Shown here: positions 46,676 through 58,548 of the stretch, in pieces
How positions within the stretch are numbered: position 1 is the first letter of the stretch
Layout: each line of letters opens with the position of its first letter
Assembly (NCBI GenBank): GCA_006386115.1
Contig: VFIW01000011.1
Location: forward strand, 1 to 64,000
DNA from: Globisporangium splendens
Taxonomy: Eukaryota; Oomycota; Peronosporomycetes; Pythiales; Pythiaceae
Reading direction: 5' to 3'
Length of the DNA stretch: 64,000 nt
Translations under genes and position numbers: made by a program
Notes under the pieces: model-generated
Told to the model about the DNA's origin: nothing
Seen by the model: only the letters and a program-made list of their open reading frames with translations
Databases searched by the model: none

Positions 46676-47902
46676 ATGGCACCGAAGCGCAAGTTGCACA
46701 GCGGCTCGCGCGGCGCCGCCGCCAAGGAGCACGCCAAGGCCAAGCGCAGCCGCACCGAAGCGGACGCTGCGACTAAGCTCTACACGCCCAAGGATCTCAT
46801 CCTCGTGCTCGGAGACGGAGGTAAAGCGCATTGGCATTTGTAAGAGCATCGATTGACATTTTGCGCACTTTTGACACTTGTGATACTTATTGTAGACTTT
46901 ACGTTCTCCAAGGGACTCGTAAAGCATCGCGGCACTGGCGACGGCATCTTCGCGACGTCCTTCGACTCGGAGACCACAGTGCGAAGCAAGTACACGAATG
47001 CGGAGCAGTGCATCAACGACATCCGCTCGCAGCAGGGCAAGGTGTTCCACGACGTGGACGCCACGAAGCTGGATGAACTGCCTCTGAAGCTCAAGGACGG
47101 CGCGTACGTGCCCACGTTTTTCAAGTACATCATCTTCAATTTCCCACACAGTGGCGAACAGCGCGTGCACATCAACCGTGCGCTGCTGCGCGATTTCTTT
47201 GAGAGCGCGCGTCCGAAGCTCTTCAAGACGGGCGAAGTGCACGTGACGCTGAAGACAAAGCCGCCGTATTCGAACTGGAGCATTGAGGAGCAAGCCAAAG
47301 CGGCCGATTTTGTACTGAAGGAACGACGCAAGTTCAACATCCGCTTATTTCCCGGGTACAACCACCGCACGACGGATCCGCTCGCCAAGAAGTTCGAGCC
47401 GGACCTTTGCGTCACCTACGTGTTCATCGTCAATCGGGCCAAGGTACTTGAGATAGTGAACATGCTGTGGTTTGTTGCGTCATTGCTAACGCTTCCATCC
47501 TGTTGATCTACATAGCACCCTTTCGAGGCGATCGCGAAGACGCTGCGAGAAAAAGGGGAGAATACTCCTCCACAGGACACTTCTAACAGTGCGATTGCAC
47601 AGCTGCTTGCGGCACACGCAAAAGCGAGAGCTGCAGCTGCAACAGCGGCTCCAGTACTAGCACCAGCGCTAGAGCCACCGGCCAGTCGTAAAGCCAAGGA
47701 AGACACGAAGAGCAAGCCACCAGTCTCCAAAGCGATCAAAGACAAGAAAACCAAAGCCAACAAGACGCCGGCAACCTCAACTACAGATAGTGCAGCCAAG
47801 GTCGTGAGTGCTGACGACACGCAGGTGAAGGGTGAGAAGCAGACGAGTCATCGCGGTCTGTGGACGCCTCTTCATCGTCCGGCCTTGACACGATTCAAGT
47901 AG
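46676..47902 (+). CDS. 25S/28S rRNA (uridine-N3)-methyltransferase, BMT5-like (DUF2431)
   Basis: Three exons: 46676-46820, 46896-47443, 47516-47902; 1080 nt, 359 residues. A lysine/arginine-rich N-terminus (nuclear or nucleolar targeting) leads to ILVLGDGDFTFSKGL, the SAM-binding motif typical of the family, then KYIIFNFPHSG (the NFPH motif) and KTKPPYSNWSIEE. These three match the DUF2431 (BMT5) family, which methylates N3 of a uridine in the large-subunit rRNA in yeast. The last 120 residues are Lys/Ala-rich and low complexity and unlike the yeast protein. No other activity is suggested. Confidence 0.87.
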
Positions 47903-48421
47903 GCAGGTGCAAGAAAACGAGGCAGCGACATAGAGATTAACGAATCAAAAGAATGGACAGAGTGTGCACGGCATAATGATACTACTGACTATACGATATA
48001 GGCATTAGAGTATCGACCACATATCGGAAAGCCATCTCTTTTGGCATTTCAGGCTTCTCCAATAGCGAAGCGTGTCAAACTTGGTTACGCGAGATGATTG
48101 CATGTGCATCAAAATCAGCCCAGCGTAACGATGTGCATAACCCCTGCTGTCACATTCTGATTGGCTGATAATCCCACTTACCCATCCAGCAGATGGTGCA
48201 ACCAATTGCCTCTCTATTTTCTTCAACTACTTTCCATATCGAATAAGCAAAACACACACATTAATAATACTAACTCGTTGTGGTGCTCTAATCAGTGAAT
48301 CGGGTTCAAGTACGCAATATCAGAGGGCATCGCGGTTTTACCATCTAAGCGGCACGTCTGTTGCAGGCTTGGGCATCAACCGTAACCCGCGCATTTCGGC
48401 ATTAGGAGCTGCTGAGTGATA
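47903..48421. other. Intergenic region upstream of the sugar transporter
   Basis: GATTGG at 48159-48164 and CCAAT at 48200-48204. No gene seen. Confidence 0.4.
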
Positions 48422-50883
48422 ATGATGCGGTCTGTGGACGCGTACGCGCGTGTGGCGCTGCGGACGCCGACCGCGGAGACGCCCGCGCACCAGCTGGTCG
48501 TTGACGCCACGAGCGACTCGACGGCGTCTCAGGGCGATGATGACGATGGCGACGACGAGCGCGCGCTCGAGAGCTCAGAGCACAAGCGCAAGACGACGAG
48601 CCCGTCGGCTCGCGCTGCGGATGGAAACCACAAACCGTCGGAGACAGCGGAAGCGCTTTCGTATAATGGAGGTAGTGGAGACGCTGGCGATGATACGACG
48701 GCGCTGTGTGGGATGCACTTTTGGATCTGTGCGCTCAGTGCGCTCTCGGGCTTCCTCTTTGGCTACGACCTGTGCGTCATGGTCATCGCATTGCCGCTGA
48801 TCCAAGCGGTACGACTTTCATACCCAGATATGTGTGTATATGCGCTGCTGCTTACGTGAAACGAGATCCTTATCTGTTGCGACCCATATATGGTAGGACT
48901 TTGATCTATCAACGACGTATGCGCAGTTGGTCGTGAGCGTGCTGATGGTTGGCGCTGTCTTCGGGTCGCTTGTCGGCGGGGTCGGCGCCGACTGGTGGGT
49001 CCTACATCAGCTTGAGCTTGGGGCTGCATCCACTATTGTGCACTGACTCACTTTACTTCACCTCTCTTCTTCTCTCAGGATCGGCCGGAAGCCAGCGATC
49101 ATCGTGACGGCCTCGTTCTTCCTGTTGGGCTCGCTCTTTATGACGTTTGCGGGCTCGTACACAGCGATGCTCCTAGGTCGGTTTCTCGCGGGGCTGGCTG
49201 TCGGTAGCAGCGGTCCATGCGTCTCAGTGTATCTCTCGGAGATTGCGCGACCGGAGCGCCGCGGTGTCGTCGTCACCATCAACGAGGTGCGTTGTCATCC
49301 GTGCGTGGAACTCAGATCTTTATCTCGAGTCATGTTACTTAACAACATGTCTGTGGACCTTCCTTCTTTTTGCATAAACGCAGGTGATGCTCTGCGTCGG
49401 CTGCCTCGTGTCCGTCATCATCAGCGGATTGCTTCTCGAGAGCAAGGATGGGTGGCGCAAGATGCTGGGAGTGACTCTGCTCCCTCCTGTCGTCCAGCTG
49501 GTGCGTTTGGATCTGTTTCACTGCATTTGGAGTTGCTTGTTTGTATAGTCTGCCTCAAGGTGAAACGTGAAAACTCATCTGTGTTCGCCGTGCTCATGTT
49601 GTCAGATCGGAATGCCCTTCCTTCCTGAATCGCCTCGATGGCTTCTCTCGGTACGATACCCACTGCCACCTCCTCTCTGGCACAGTTTTTGGGAGCTAAC
49701 TTGGCGAGTTGTATGTAGAAAAACCGCACACAGGAGGCGCGATCTGTGCTCCAACGTTTTTTTCATCGCGACGATGCGACGCAATTGAGCATGAAGGAGC
49801 ATCTCGCACTGAACGTACGCTCTTAAAAGCTAGAAGTTTTGTTTTGCGTCTGTTTTGTGAGACTCACCTGCGTCCCGACTGCTTTTCTATCGCAACAGAC
49901 GTTCAACCACAGTATGTGGAATGCTATCCAACTGATCGCGACGGACTCTATGACGCGAAAGTGAGCGACACTGTTGCATGTTCATGCATGAGTTTATCGG
50001 TGCTGTTCTAAACTAAACTATAACGCTTGTTTGATTTGAAGGCGCGTGCTGCTCAGCATGTCCATCGCACTTGGCCACAATCTGACTGGCGCCAATGCGA
50101 TGCTCTACTACTCAAGCTACATTCTGGGGAAACTGAGTGCAGGAGGCACGCCGATCCCCCACGTGACCAAGGAAATCGGCGTCGCCATCGCCAAAGTTGC
50201 GGGCGTGTGCACGGCGATCGCAATCGTCGACCGCGTCGGGCGCCGTCCGCTGCTGCTCACAGGCTCGATCTTGATGTTCGTGTCCTATGTGGTGTTCGGT
50301 GCCTGCTTTTGGCTCTTGGACGACGACCCGACACTATCCACGAAATTCGAGATGCTCGGGATCTGGAACCTGTACTTGTTCATCTATGCGTGGAACCTGA
50401 GCTGGGCACCGCTGATGTGGGTGATCTGCGCCGAGATCCTCGGCGACGAGTTCCGCTCCGTCGGCATGGGGCTCACGTTCGCCGTGTTCTGGCTCGGGAG
50501 TGCGCTCTCCAACCAGACCCTTCTCAGTCTCTTTGACGCCGTCGGTACGTACCTCACCATGATGCAATTGTGACGGGTACTTTGATCGTAAAAGCCGGCT
50601 GCCTGCTTATGTTTTTGCTTGTTGGCAGGCACGGCGAACACGTTCCTGCTGTATGCCATGCTCACGGCCTGCTCCCTGGCTTTCGTATTCATCAAAGTAC
50701 GTGTATCTGTGTCTCTCAAACTCGCTTACGGCGGCAGCGTCGCCACTGCAATCGCACTATCCACACGCACCTTTTACGATGTGCTGCTCTCCATTGTCTT
50801 TCATGCAGGTGCCAGAGACTGTGGGTCTCACATTCGAGCAGATCGCACACCGTTTGGCATCGCCACGTCACACGGGACACTAG
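48422..50883 (+). CDS. MFS sugar/polyol-type transporter
   Basis: Ten exons: 48422-48808, 48927-48994, 49079-49286, 49384-49500, 49606-49650, 49719-49814, 49899-49960, 50042-50544, 50629-50696, 50809-50883; 1629 nt, 542 residues. After an acidic, hydrophilic N-terminus of about 95 residues come twelve spans with sugar-porter signatures: GFLFGYDLC, DWIGRKPAI (loop 2-3), GRFLAGLAVGSSGPCVSVYLSEIARPERRG, PESPRWLLS, NAMLYYSSYI, DRVGRRPLLL (loop 8-9) and the terminal PETVGLTFEQI. It is a plasma- or organelle-membrane transporter, probably proton-coupled. The QQ before the GxN of helix 7 is absent (HNLTGANAM), so the substrate may differ from glucose. All splice junctions keep frame. Confidence 0.87.
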
Positions 50884-50967
50884 TCCCCATTTTAGACCTG
50901 TTAAATACGGAACATTCGGTACAGATATCCTTGCACATAAATTGCACGCAATAAAACAAGAGCGAGA

Positions 50968-51920
50968 ATGGCCACCATGGCGCAATGGGAGGAGTTTGAG
51001 TGCATCCGCAGCATGTTTCCCGACCCGCAAGAGCTGCTCATCGACGCACAGATACAGGGAAAGTACGAGGCGCATGTGTACGCCGACGCGCCGCCGCCAC
51101 AGCAGCGTCTGCAGTACGCGATTCGCTACACGGTATGCACCGTCTTCCCTGCAATTGCTTTCTCGCTGTCTGCATGAATGCTGACGGATACCTCTCTGTG
51201 CATGCGCTGTGACAAGAAAAGCAGCGAAGCTTTGGGAAAGAGACCCCGACGCTCGAGATCTCGTACCCGCCTGAGTACCCAGCGCACGCGACCGTCGAGT
51301 TTACGATCCGCTGTCCGTTTCTGTCTCGACACGACATGGAGACGCTGCACGCGCAGCTGACGGCGATCGCGACAAACGCGCACGGTGAGGTCGTCGTGCT
51401 GCAGCTCTACCAGCAGATGCTCGAGACGCTCACCCAAGTGCATGCGGCCATGGAGGAGGAGGCAGCATTGATGGTCACCGCAGTTGACAAGGACAAAGCT
51501 AAGAGCAATGCTGATGTCAGTGGCAGCCTCGACAAGGTGCTGGGGAGACGCGCGATCTACTTCCACCACATCATCAATCCCAACAAGCGCCACGTCGTGA
51601 TGGAGTGGGCGCTCGAGCTGCAACTGGGTGGCTTCAGCAAGATCGGGTGGCCGGGCATCGTGATCGTCGAGGGACCTGAAGCCAACGTGCGAGAGTACGT
51701 GCGTCGTCTGCAGCATCTCCGATGGAAGCAGATCGTCGTGCGAGGCGAGCAAACCGAGGTTTGCCCTGAAGGCGAGACGATCGACGCGATGCGACGGCTG
51801 CCTCGAGGGTTTCAGGAGTTCCCTGAAACGGGCATGTCGGCGCTCGCAGCTGCGTGTCGGGACGCAGGCGTCGAAGAACTGTTTCTTACGACCATGAAGA
51901 TCTACGGACGCTCCAGGTGA
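50968..51920 (+). CDS. RWD-domain protein, RWDD2-like (DUF1115)
   Basis: Two exons: 50968-51132 and 51225-51920; 861 nt, 286 residues. The first part is an RWD domain (WEEFECIRSMFP, then LEISYPPEYPAHAT with the YPxxYP signature, ending in the NAHGEVVVLQLYQQM helix). The C-terminal part (about 165-286) matches the RWDD2/DUF1115 extension: HHIINPNKRHVVMEWALEL, GWPGIVIVEGPE and VREYVRRLQHLRWKQI. The family has no settled function; RWD domains bind other proteins. The acceptor at 51223-51224 could instead be three bases earlier, adding one residue. The gene begins only 84 nt after the transporter stop on the same strand. Confidence 0.82.
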
Positions 51921-52009
51921 CTCATAAATAGAGGAAGCAGATACACTGCAAAACGCAAGATGAAGTAGGAAAGAATGAAAGGTTTAAAAAGCAAGGTATA
52001 AGAGTCTAT

Positions 52010-54811
52010 TTACACGCGCGGCTTCTTCTTGGACGCGTGGTTCTTGGTCGTGCCAGCAGCAGGAGCAGCAGACTTTCGTCGCTTGGATTTGGTCGTCACC
52101 TCCTCTTCGACTGGTTGCTCCGCGACCTCAATCTCCACGTCCTCCTGCTCGCTTTCGTCACTCGTGGTCGACGCATCCGCAGTCAAAGCAGCAGCAGCGG
52201 ACAGCTCCTCGACGGGGAACAGATTCTTCATCGACACGATGCTGAAATCCACCAGGTACGACTTTTGCAGCATGCGATCGATGCGCTGGAAGTGGCGCTC
52301 GCTGTACGCGATGAGCGCCTCGAGGGTCTTGCCCACGCTGTCGAGCGTCTTGAGCTTGGCTGGCGGCAACTCGCGGAGCATGGACGAGATCAGCACTTGG
52401 CAGATCGCGCTGTGCTTGGCGTTCGTGTTCCAGTCGCGCACCCAGTCGAGCAGCGTCTTGAGTTGCGTGTCGTCGAGGCTCGTGATCACCTGCGCGAAGA
52501 TCTCCTCGGGCACAAACACGTCCGGGTCAATCGGAGCACCACCAGGCAGTACAGGTTCGTCCTTGTGGCGAGGGCCTTCAAGCAGGTCACACAGGATCTG
52601 GAGCAACCGGTTCGGGTGACCCAGCTCGAACGCGATCTGCACGGCATCCAAGAGTTTGTCCTGGCGCAGGCAGTTGAAGAGCTCCTGCTCCTTAAGCAAC
52701 TTACCCTCCTTCTCCATCTGAAGGTTCAATTCCTCCTCCTCTGTGAAGTCGCGCCAGAGGTTGATCGTCGAGTCGGCGCCGCCACTGATCATCTCGGAGC
52801 TGTCCTTCGCGACGGCAAGCGCCCAGATCTTGTCCATGTGGTTGTCCAACGTCGCCTCGCACTCGTTGCTCTTGATCGTCCAGAGCTTCACGAGACCGTC
52901 GGCGCCGGCCGACATCAACTGCATGCCTGCACACACGAACTGCACGTTCAAAACGGACGCCGTGTGGCCCTCGAACGTCTTCAGACACGTGAAATCTTTG
53001 GCCGACCACACCTTGATGGTCTTGTCGCCACCCGCCGACGCCAGGCACTGGTCCACGGGAGAAAACTCGACGGCCCACACACCGCGCTTGTGCCCACGGC
53101 ACGTACCGGCCAACGTGAGCACGCTCGCACCGTTGCCGCTCTGCGCGTGCCACACCTTGATGAGCTTGTCCTGCGACGCACTGGCGATGAAGCGATCGTT
53201 CGGCGACACAGCGATCGCGTTCACGTCCTTCTCGTGAGCCTTGACGGCGCCTAAGGTCGTCAGCGTCGTGACCTCGACGCTCTTCCTGTCATTGTACGCG
53301 CCAGCGAGCGGCTTCAAGCTCCACATCTTGAGCGTCTTGTCCGAACTGCCCGTGACGAAGAACGCCGTGCCCATGTTGAAGTGCGGCAGCTTCTGGGAGA
53401 TCGCGATCGCGCCAAGCGCTTCGGTGTGTCCGGTGCACGTCGCGAGCAACTTGCGCTGCTTGACGTCCCAGAGGCGTGCCGTGCGGTCCTTGGACGCACT
53501 CACGAGCCACTTGCCATCGGGCGACACCGCGAGCGCCATGACGATGTCCGTGTGGCCGGAAAGAAGTTCACACGAGAGTGTCTCGCGGTTGATCAGACGG
53601 ATCTGGTCGCTGTTGGTTGCGACCGCGATTTGCTTGGACGGTGTGCCGTCCGCATTCGAAATGTACTTGAGGTTCAAGATGTCGTCGTTGAACCCGATGA
53701 TCTGCGTCGTGCGCGCGAGGTGCTCGTTGAACACGAGGAAGTTCTGGTCCGCCGAGATTGCCATGAGCTCCTTGCGGCTCGCGTTGAGCAGCAAGCCCGT
53801 GTACTTGAGCGAATCGGACTCGGGCTTCTGCGTGAACACCGTGTTGCAGCTCGAGCCTGTCGCGCACCAGAGCTGGAGCAGTCCACGCTCCCCCGCCGTG
53901 ACAAAGTAAATTGCGCTGTCGTCATGCTGCTTGCTCGACACGCACTTGAACGTAGAAGGCAGCACCTCGATGCCTTCGATGGCTTCGTGGATCACCACGG
54001 TCTGACGCAGCGCATTGTTGCGCAGATCCCAAAAGTTGACGACGCGATCGCGTCCGGCCGTCAGCATCGTGTAGCCGTCCATCGAGAAGGCCACGCACGT
54101 GGCGGGGCTCATGTGGTCCTGGATGCACGCGAACTCCTTCTGCGAGTACAGATCCCAGATGCGGACCGTCGAGTCGTCACTGCACGACACGAGCTGCAGG
54201 CGCTTGGCGTCCGGGTGGAACTGGACGAGCGTCACGATACCCGAGTGGCGGCGGAAGTTGTGCGTGCAGTACCCTTTCTCGATGTCGAACACTTTGACCG
54301 CGCGGTCACTGCCGCCGGTGGCCAACAGCGTGCCCGTCGGGTCGAAGTCCATCGCGAGCACGGGTGTGTCGTGGGCCTTGATCGTGCGCAGACACGTGAA
54401 CGTGTCCAGGTCCCAGAGCCGCAGCAGCAGGTTGCGCCCCGCGGTCACGAGCTGGTTGTGGCCCGGACGCACCGCGAACACCACAAACGATTCCTTTGCC
54501 TCTTCCTAAACAAAACACAAACGAAAAGCAAATTGCATCAGTCCATCGATACGAACCACAGCACAGCACAGATGCAGCATTTCACTCACATCTTCGACGT
54601 CCTGCTGCAGCGTGCGCTTGAGTTCGCCCGTCTTGGCGTCCAGGATCGCGACGTCGTCGTGGAGCATACACGCGATCAGCGACGCGCCGTTGTGGTGGAA
54701 GATCTCGACCTTGCCGCCCGTGTACACACCCGCGTGGGTCTTGACGGTCTTCCAGCTCTTGGAGAGCCCCGAGCGGTTCGAGTAGCTGCCGGCGGTCGCT
54801 GCGCTGCTCAT
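52010..54811 (-). CDS. UTP13: U3 snoRNP WD-repeat protein UTP13 (TBL3)
   Basis: Two exons: 54590-54811 and 52010-54505 (intron 84 nt, GTGAGT donor); 2718 nt, 905 residues. About 13 WD40 repeats (for example DSTVRIWDLYSQ, DKTIKVWSAKDF, DRTARLWDVKQR) form two propellers over residues 60-690, followed by the Utp13-specific helical domain (ELFNCLRQDKLLDAVQIAFELGHPNRLLQIL and KTLLDWVRDWNTNAKH) and an acidic then lysine-rich tail. This is the layout of yeast Utp13 and human TBL3, part of the small-subunit processome in the nucleolus that processes pre-rRNA. The C-terminal Lys/Arg tail is longer than in yeast. Confidence 0.93.
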
Positions 54812-54835
54812 GCTGGTCTGTTACAAGAGCGCCTG

Positions 54836-54873
54836 CGTGTGTGCGTGTGTGTGTCTGTGTGTCTGTGTGCTGC
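54836..54873. repeat. GT/TCTGTG microsatellite upstream of UTP13 start
   Basis: An imperfect (GT)n run with TCTGTG interruptions occupies the 5' leader region about 25 nt from the UTP13 ATG. A CTG run follows (about 54871-54882). Confidence 0.7.
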
Positions 54874-54883
54874 TGCTGCTGAT

Positions 54884-56101
54884 AGATAGACAGGAGGCGT
54901 GCGGAGAGCGTGCGCAATGGAAGGCGCGGATGCTGCTGTTCTGACGACGTTTAGCGCGAGCAGTTTGGTGGAATTTGAATGGAGTGGAGGGCGAACCTCA
55001 AAGTTAATACTGTTGGAGATACCGGTACTTTGATCATTGTTGTGGCCCACACTATATCTGCGATTCAAAGTGGCCCACACGATTTCATGTGGGTACCCAA
55101 AATTCTAGTTTTGGGATTTGTCCTTCATATTCACACAGCAGCAAAAAGAAAGGCTGTCTTGCTGCCAGAGTTGGCAACACCCCCAACAAATGAAAACAAA
55201 AGAAAAAAGCGTGGGTCACCTGTCCAGTCCGGCAATCATAACACTAAACAAAACGAACAAAGGGATGCATTCCTGGCTTTGTAGTGTTATTTCTTGCCAA
55301 TCGTCTAATGCTGCAATACACCGTGTTGCTCTGCCCCCTTATCTACCCACCATTTACTGACTTGGATAAGTAACAGATACTTTGGGGTTTCAACCCTCAA
55401 CTCGCGATGAATTCATCGCTTCTGCGTGTACACCGCGCATATACATGTGTATTGCACTGAAAACTGTACTTCGTTATAACACTACTCCAAACGGACCATT
55501 TGGAAAGCAACCTGCAATCAAAATTGCATCCAGCTGTGATGTCCAAACACCGATGCGAATGAAGGTCAATTAACCCGATGGTGTACACGATCTCGCTAAC
55601 ATCGCCAAGGAAGAGAAATCGCCGGGGCAATTCGCAGCGACCTCTGCAGGAGTTGCCACCCAGCGACGAGAACAAGCGCACCTCGCTCTCGATCATGCAT
55701 TTGGTACTCCGCCTGGCCACCTTGTTTTTGTAGATGGGCTGAGCGATTTGGGATGTTTTTAAGAGTAATACATCTCTTTTCATCATCACCTGATCAAGTA
55801 ATCCGGTGACGCCGCAGCAAGTATGGAGACCACCGCACAACCAGCACCTTGATTGGCGTCAGAAACCTCGCTTCCGACGAGCAGCTGATCGAAGTAGCGC
55901 TGACGGTCGACCTCAGTCTCCCTAGCCAATGGTGATTTTCAAAGCGTTTCGAACCTGTGGTAGGAGGTCAGGTTCGATGATGTAGCGTAGGCTACAGACT
56001 CGGTGAAAAAAGCTACCCTGTCTCAACTGTCGACAGGTCGTCTTCTTCTGGATAGCTGGATAGGAGTCAGAGAGCTGGAGCGACAGACTTGAAGACCAAG
56101 A
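54884..56101. other. Divergent intergenic region
   Basis: Between UTP13 (minus) and the globin-like cluster (plus). The phrase GTGGCCCACAC(T/G)AT appears twice (about 55041 and 55070). No gene is supported. Confidence 0.4.
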
Positions 56102-56698
56102 ATGGGGGTATGCAGCAGCACACCCAACACTGTCTTCGCAGGCTCGCGTGGTAGAAAGCCACACAAGCTGCCGAGAGACTACGTCGCTGCGATCGACCAG
56201 TACCTCCCAGTTTTCAAATACTACGAAACCTCGACAGAGTCACACCGTCAAATAATCGCAGACCATTGGAGCTCTGTGTTTCGCGAGAGCATGCCTTGGA
56301 AATCCAACAACAGCAGTTCGCGACGGAGTACGCAAGAGTCACAAGTTGCATCGCGAATCACACAGCTGTGCGACACATTTTACAACTACCTCGACATCAG
56401 CGCGCCTGAGATCAAACCCGTGTTCTGATTCTCGATGCACGTGCGAAGCAGAGTGATCGCGCACATCAGTACTGAGATGCGCTCACTTCTCGCGGCACAA
56501 AATCTCACCGAAAGAGCATCTTTGCTTACGCGCACGCATTTCCAATGTGGTACTCAACTGGAGCGCTTCAACTCGGTCGGGAACGCGCTCTTGTTTGCGA
56601 CGAAAGAGTGCTCCGATGTCATGTGGAGCTCCGAGATTGAGTGTGCATGGAAACACGATGGTAGAAGCCAGATTCACATATTCTCGTCGCGGATATGA
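56102..56698 (+). pseudogene. Globin-like gene copy 1, broken
   Basis: ATG at 56102 starts MGVCSSTP, a dual-acylation-type N-terminus. The frame runs through KFYYETS-like and FYNYLDISAPEIKPVF, hits TGA at 56426-56428, and continues in the same frame (MHVRSRVIAHIS, THFQCGTQLERF, SSEIECAW) to 56698. The stop replaces the residue after the CD corner (Arg in copy 2, Gln in copy 3), so it looks like a nonsense change. Homology to copies 2 and 3 is lost after ...ECAW, implying a second lesion. The His of THFQ lines up with the presumed haem-ligating His of copy 3. Confidence 0.65.
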
Positions 56699-57270
56699 CC
56701 GCGTCCTGTTTTGCTCGATACTACTTAAGTAGGATGTGTACTACCTGCACGTGGAGGATCAGCCGAGGGGAAAGAACCGGTGACTTGCATCTTACCACTT
56801 CGTAGCCCCCCACCTTTCTAGGTCTGATCCTCATGCTGGTGTCGTTTTTCTGTCACAATTACGTTGGACCTATTTTGGATCTCAGTTTGGTTAACAGTCG
56901 TGGTGAATCAGTGCTGACTGAATTAGTTTGGCGAGGATCGGAACCATTTAAAAACAGCTTTTTCTGCATTTGAGTTCCTTTGAGATGCGACGGCCATGGA
57001 CTTGACGCATAGGAGCGCACGCACCCATAATCTTACTATAGATTCTTTTATTTCATTTATAGACTTTCAAGCAGGTGCTCGCTGGCAATGAATACAGCGT
57101 GGGTCAGCTATAATCTAATGTACGACGAGCAACAACACGTCAACTGGACAGCCCGCAGAGATCTCACTCGCGAGTCTTCAAGACAGAGAGGACCACACAA
57201 CCACGACATTCCGATTTGAGAAAGCGCGCTTGACGGGTGACGCTCGACAAGCTACTCCATTGCCTGCCTC
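56699..57270. other. Spacer between globin-like copies 1 and 2
   Basis: No gene. Short AT-rich sequence with no clear promoter motif. Confidence 0.4.
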
Positions 57271-57949
57271 ATGGGGCACTCGTTTAGCTACAGGAACTGC
57301 ATCCACGCTGGTGTCGACGACAAGAAACCCCGGAAGCTGTCAAAGGAGCACATCAAGGCGATCAACCAGTACCTGCCGGACTTCAAGTACTACGAAACCT
57401 CCTCCGACGACCATCGTCGCATTTGCGGGGAGTTCTGGAATGCCGCCTTCAAGAGCGCACCGAGCTCTCGCCGTTCTGATAACAGCAGCTCCAGAAGAAG
57501 CAGCTACGAGTCGACTGCGCCGTCTCGGATCACGACTCTCTACGACACCTTCTACAACTACCTCGAACACAACTCGCCCGATCTCAAGCCCGTGTTTCGC
57601 TCGTCCATGCATGTCCGAAGCAAAGTACTCGTGCACATCAGCGCTGACCTGCGCTCATTGATTGCAAATTCATCGCAGTTTGCTGACCGGATTGAGTCTC
57701 TCACAAAGAGTACGGTTCGGGGTGCAAGTCGAGTTTTACAATCCATTGGGATTGGCTCTCTTTTTCGCGGTGGAAGAGTGTTCGGGTGATATGTGGACAC
57801 CAGAAGTCGAGAACGCGTGGAAGCGGTTGTTTACGCATTGCAGCGTATTGCTGATCGCAGACCAGAGACGGAAGACCGCCGCTAGTGCAGTGCCACGAAG
57901 GAGTTCGCTAAACGCCACAAAGGTATCCGAAAGCCACGTGCCAACGTAG
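57271..57949 (+). pseudogene. Globin-like gene copy 2, frameshifted
   Basis: ATG at 57271 starts MGHSFSYRN (Gly2 present, no Cys3). The first ~150 codons match copy 1 ([42 protein letters not shown]). Near 57715-57722 the family reading moves to another frame, which carries [15 protein letters not shown] and [20 protein letters not shown] to a stop at 57947-57949. The shift falls where copies 1 and 3 have the proximal His region; alignment with copy 1 suggests that bases covering that codon were lost. As read, the gene would give a 172-residue protein without the haem-ligand helix. A sequencing error is the alternative. Confidence 0.6.
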
Positions 57950-58548
57950 GATGATCAGGCGTTGCGCAGCGAACCTACCCATGCGCAACCGATAGAGAGT
58001 AAAGCTAGTTCAGAGCTTTTTCTGGCTTCGTTGCACGCTAAAGTCGAAGGGATACAGCAACATGAATGTGCAAAATACCTACTGAACACAAGTCAGTCCG
58101 ATAAGAACCAGCGCCAAGACGAGGCTACCAGTTATCGCACTATCTGCTGGTTCGTTTTTCTGCTTACTCATCGCCGTCAGGCACTTCAACTGTGGTCCAA
58201 GAAGAATGGACCCGAACGCATGCCAATCTTATTTTTCCACATCAAAAATAAGCCAATTCGGTGCTTGTACGCGCTGACACTGGTGCGTCTGCAACTGCCT
58301 GAGACTCGAAGCACCATAATAATAGCCCAAGACACCTGCTGGGTCAGCTTCAGAAGCCGAAGGTGCCCCCGTCGTCGTCCTGAGGAGGAGCACCTCGCAT
58401 GCATCCTCCGTCCACCCATCTCCGATCTCTAAAGCCGAACTTATCTTTCTGGCCGCTGGAACGCATGCAGCAAATCGACTGGTACGTTGGCCACGAGCAT
58501 TCTTGAATTCGCTTCCTCGTTCTTAACTCGATAGCAACTTCGACCACC
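57950..58548. other. Spacer between globin-like copies 2 and 3
   Basis: No gene supported; presumably contains the promoter of copy 3. Confidence 0.4.

Noticed and set aside
52037..53254. Plus-strand open frame of 405 codons
   Set aside because: Same reason: antisense to UTP13 with no domain.
53381..54889. Plus-strand open frame of 502 codons opposite UTP13
   Set aside because: Antisense of WD40 coding sequence with GC-rich codons; composition (Arg, Val, His) is typical of shadow frames.
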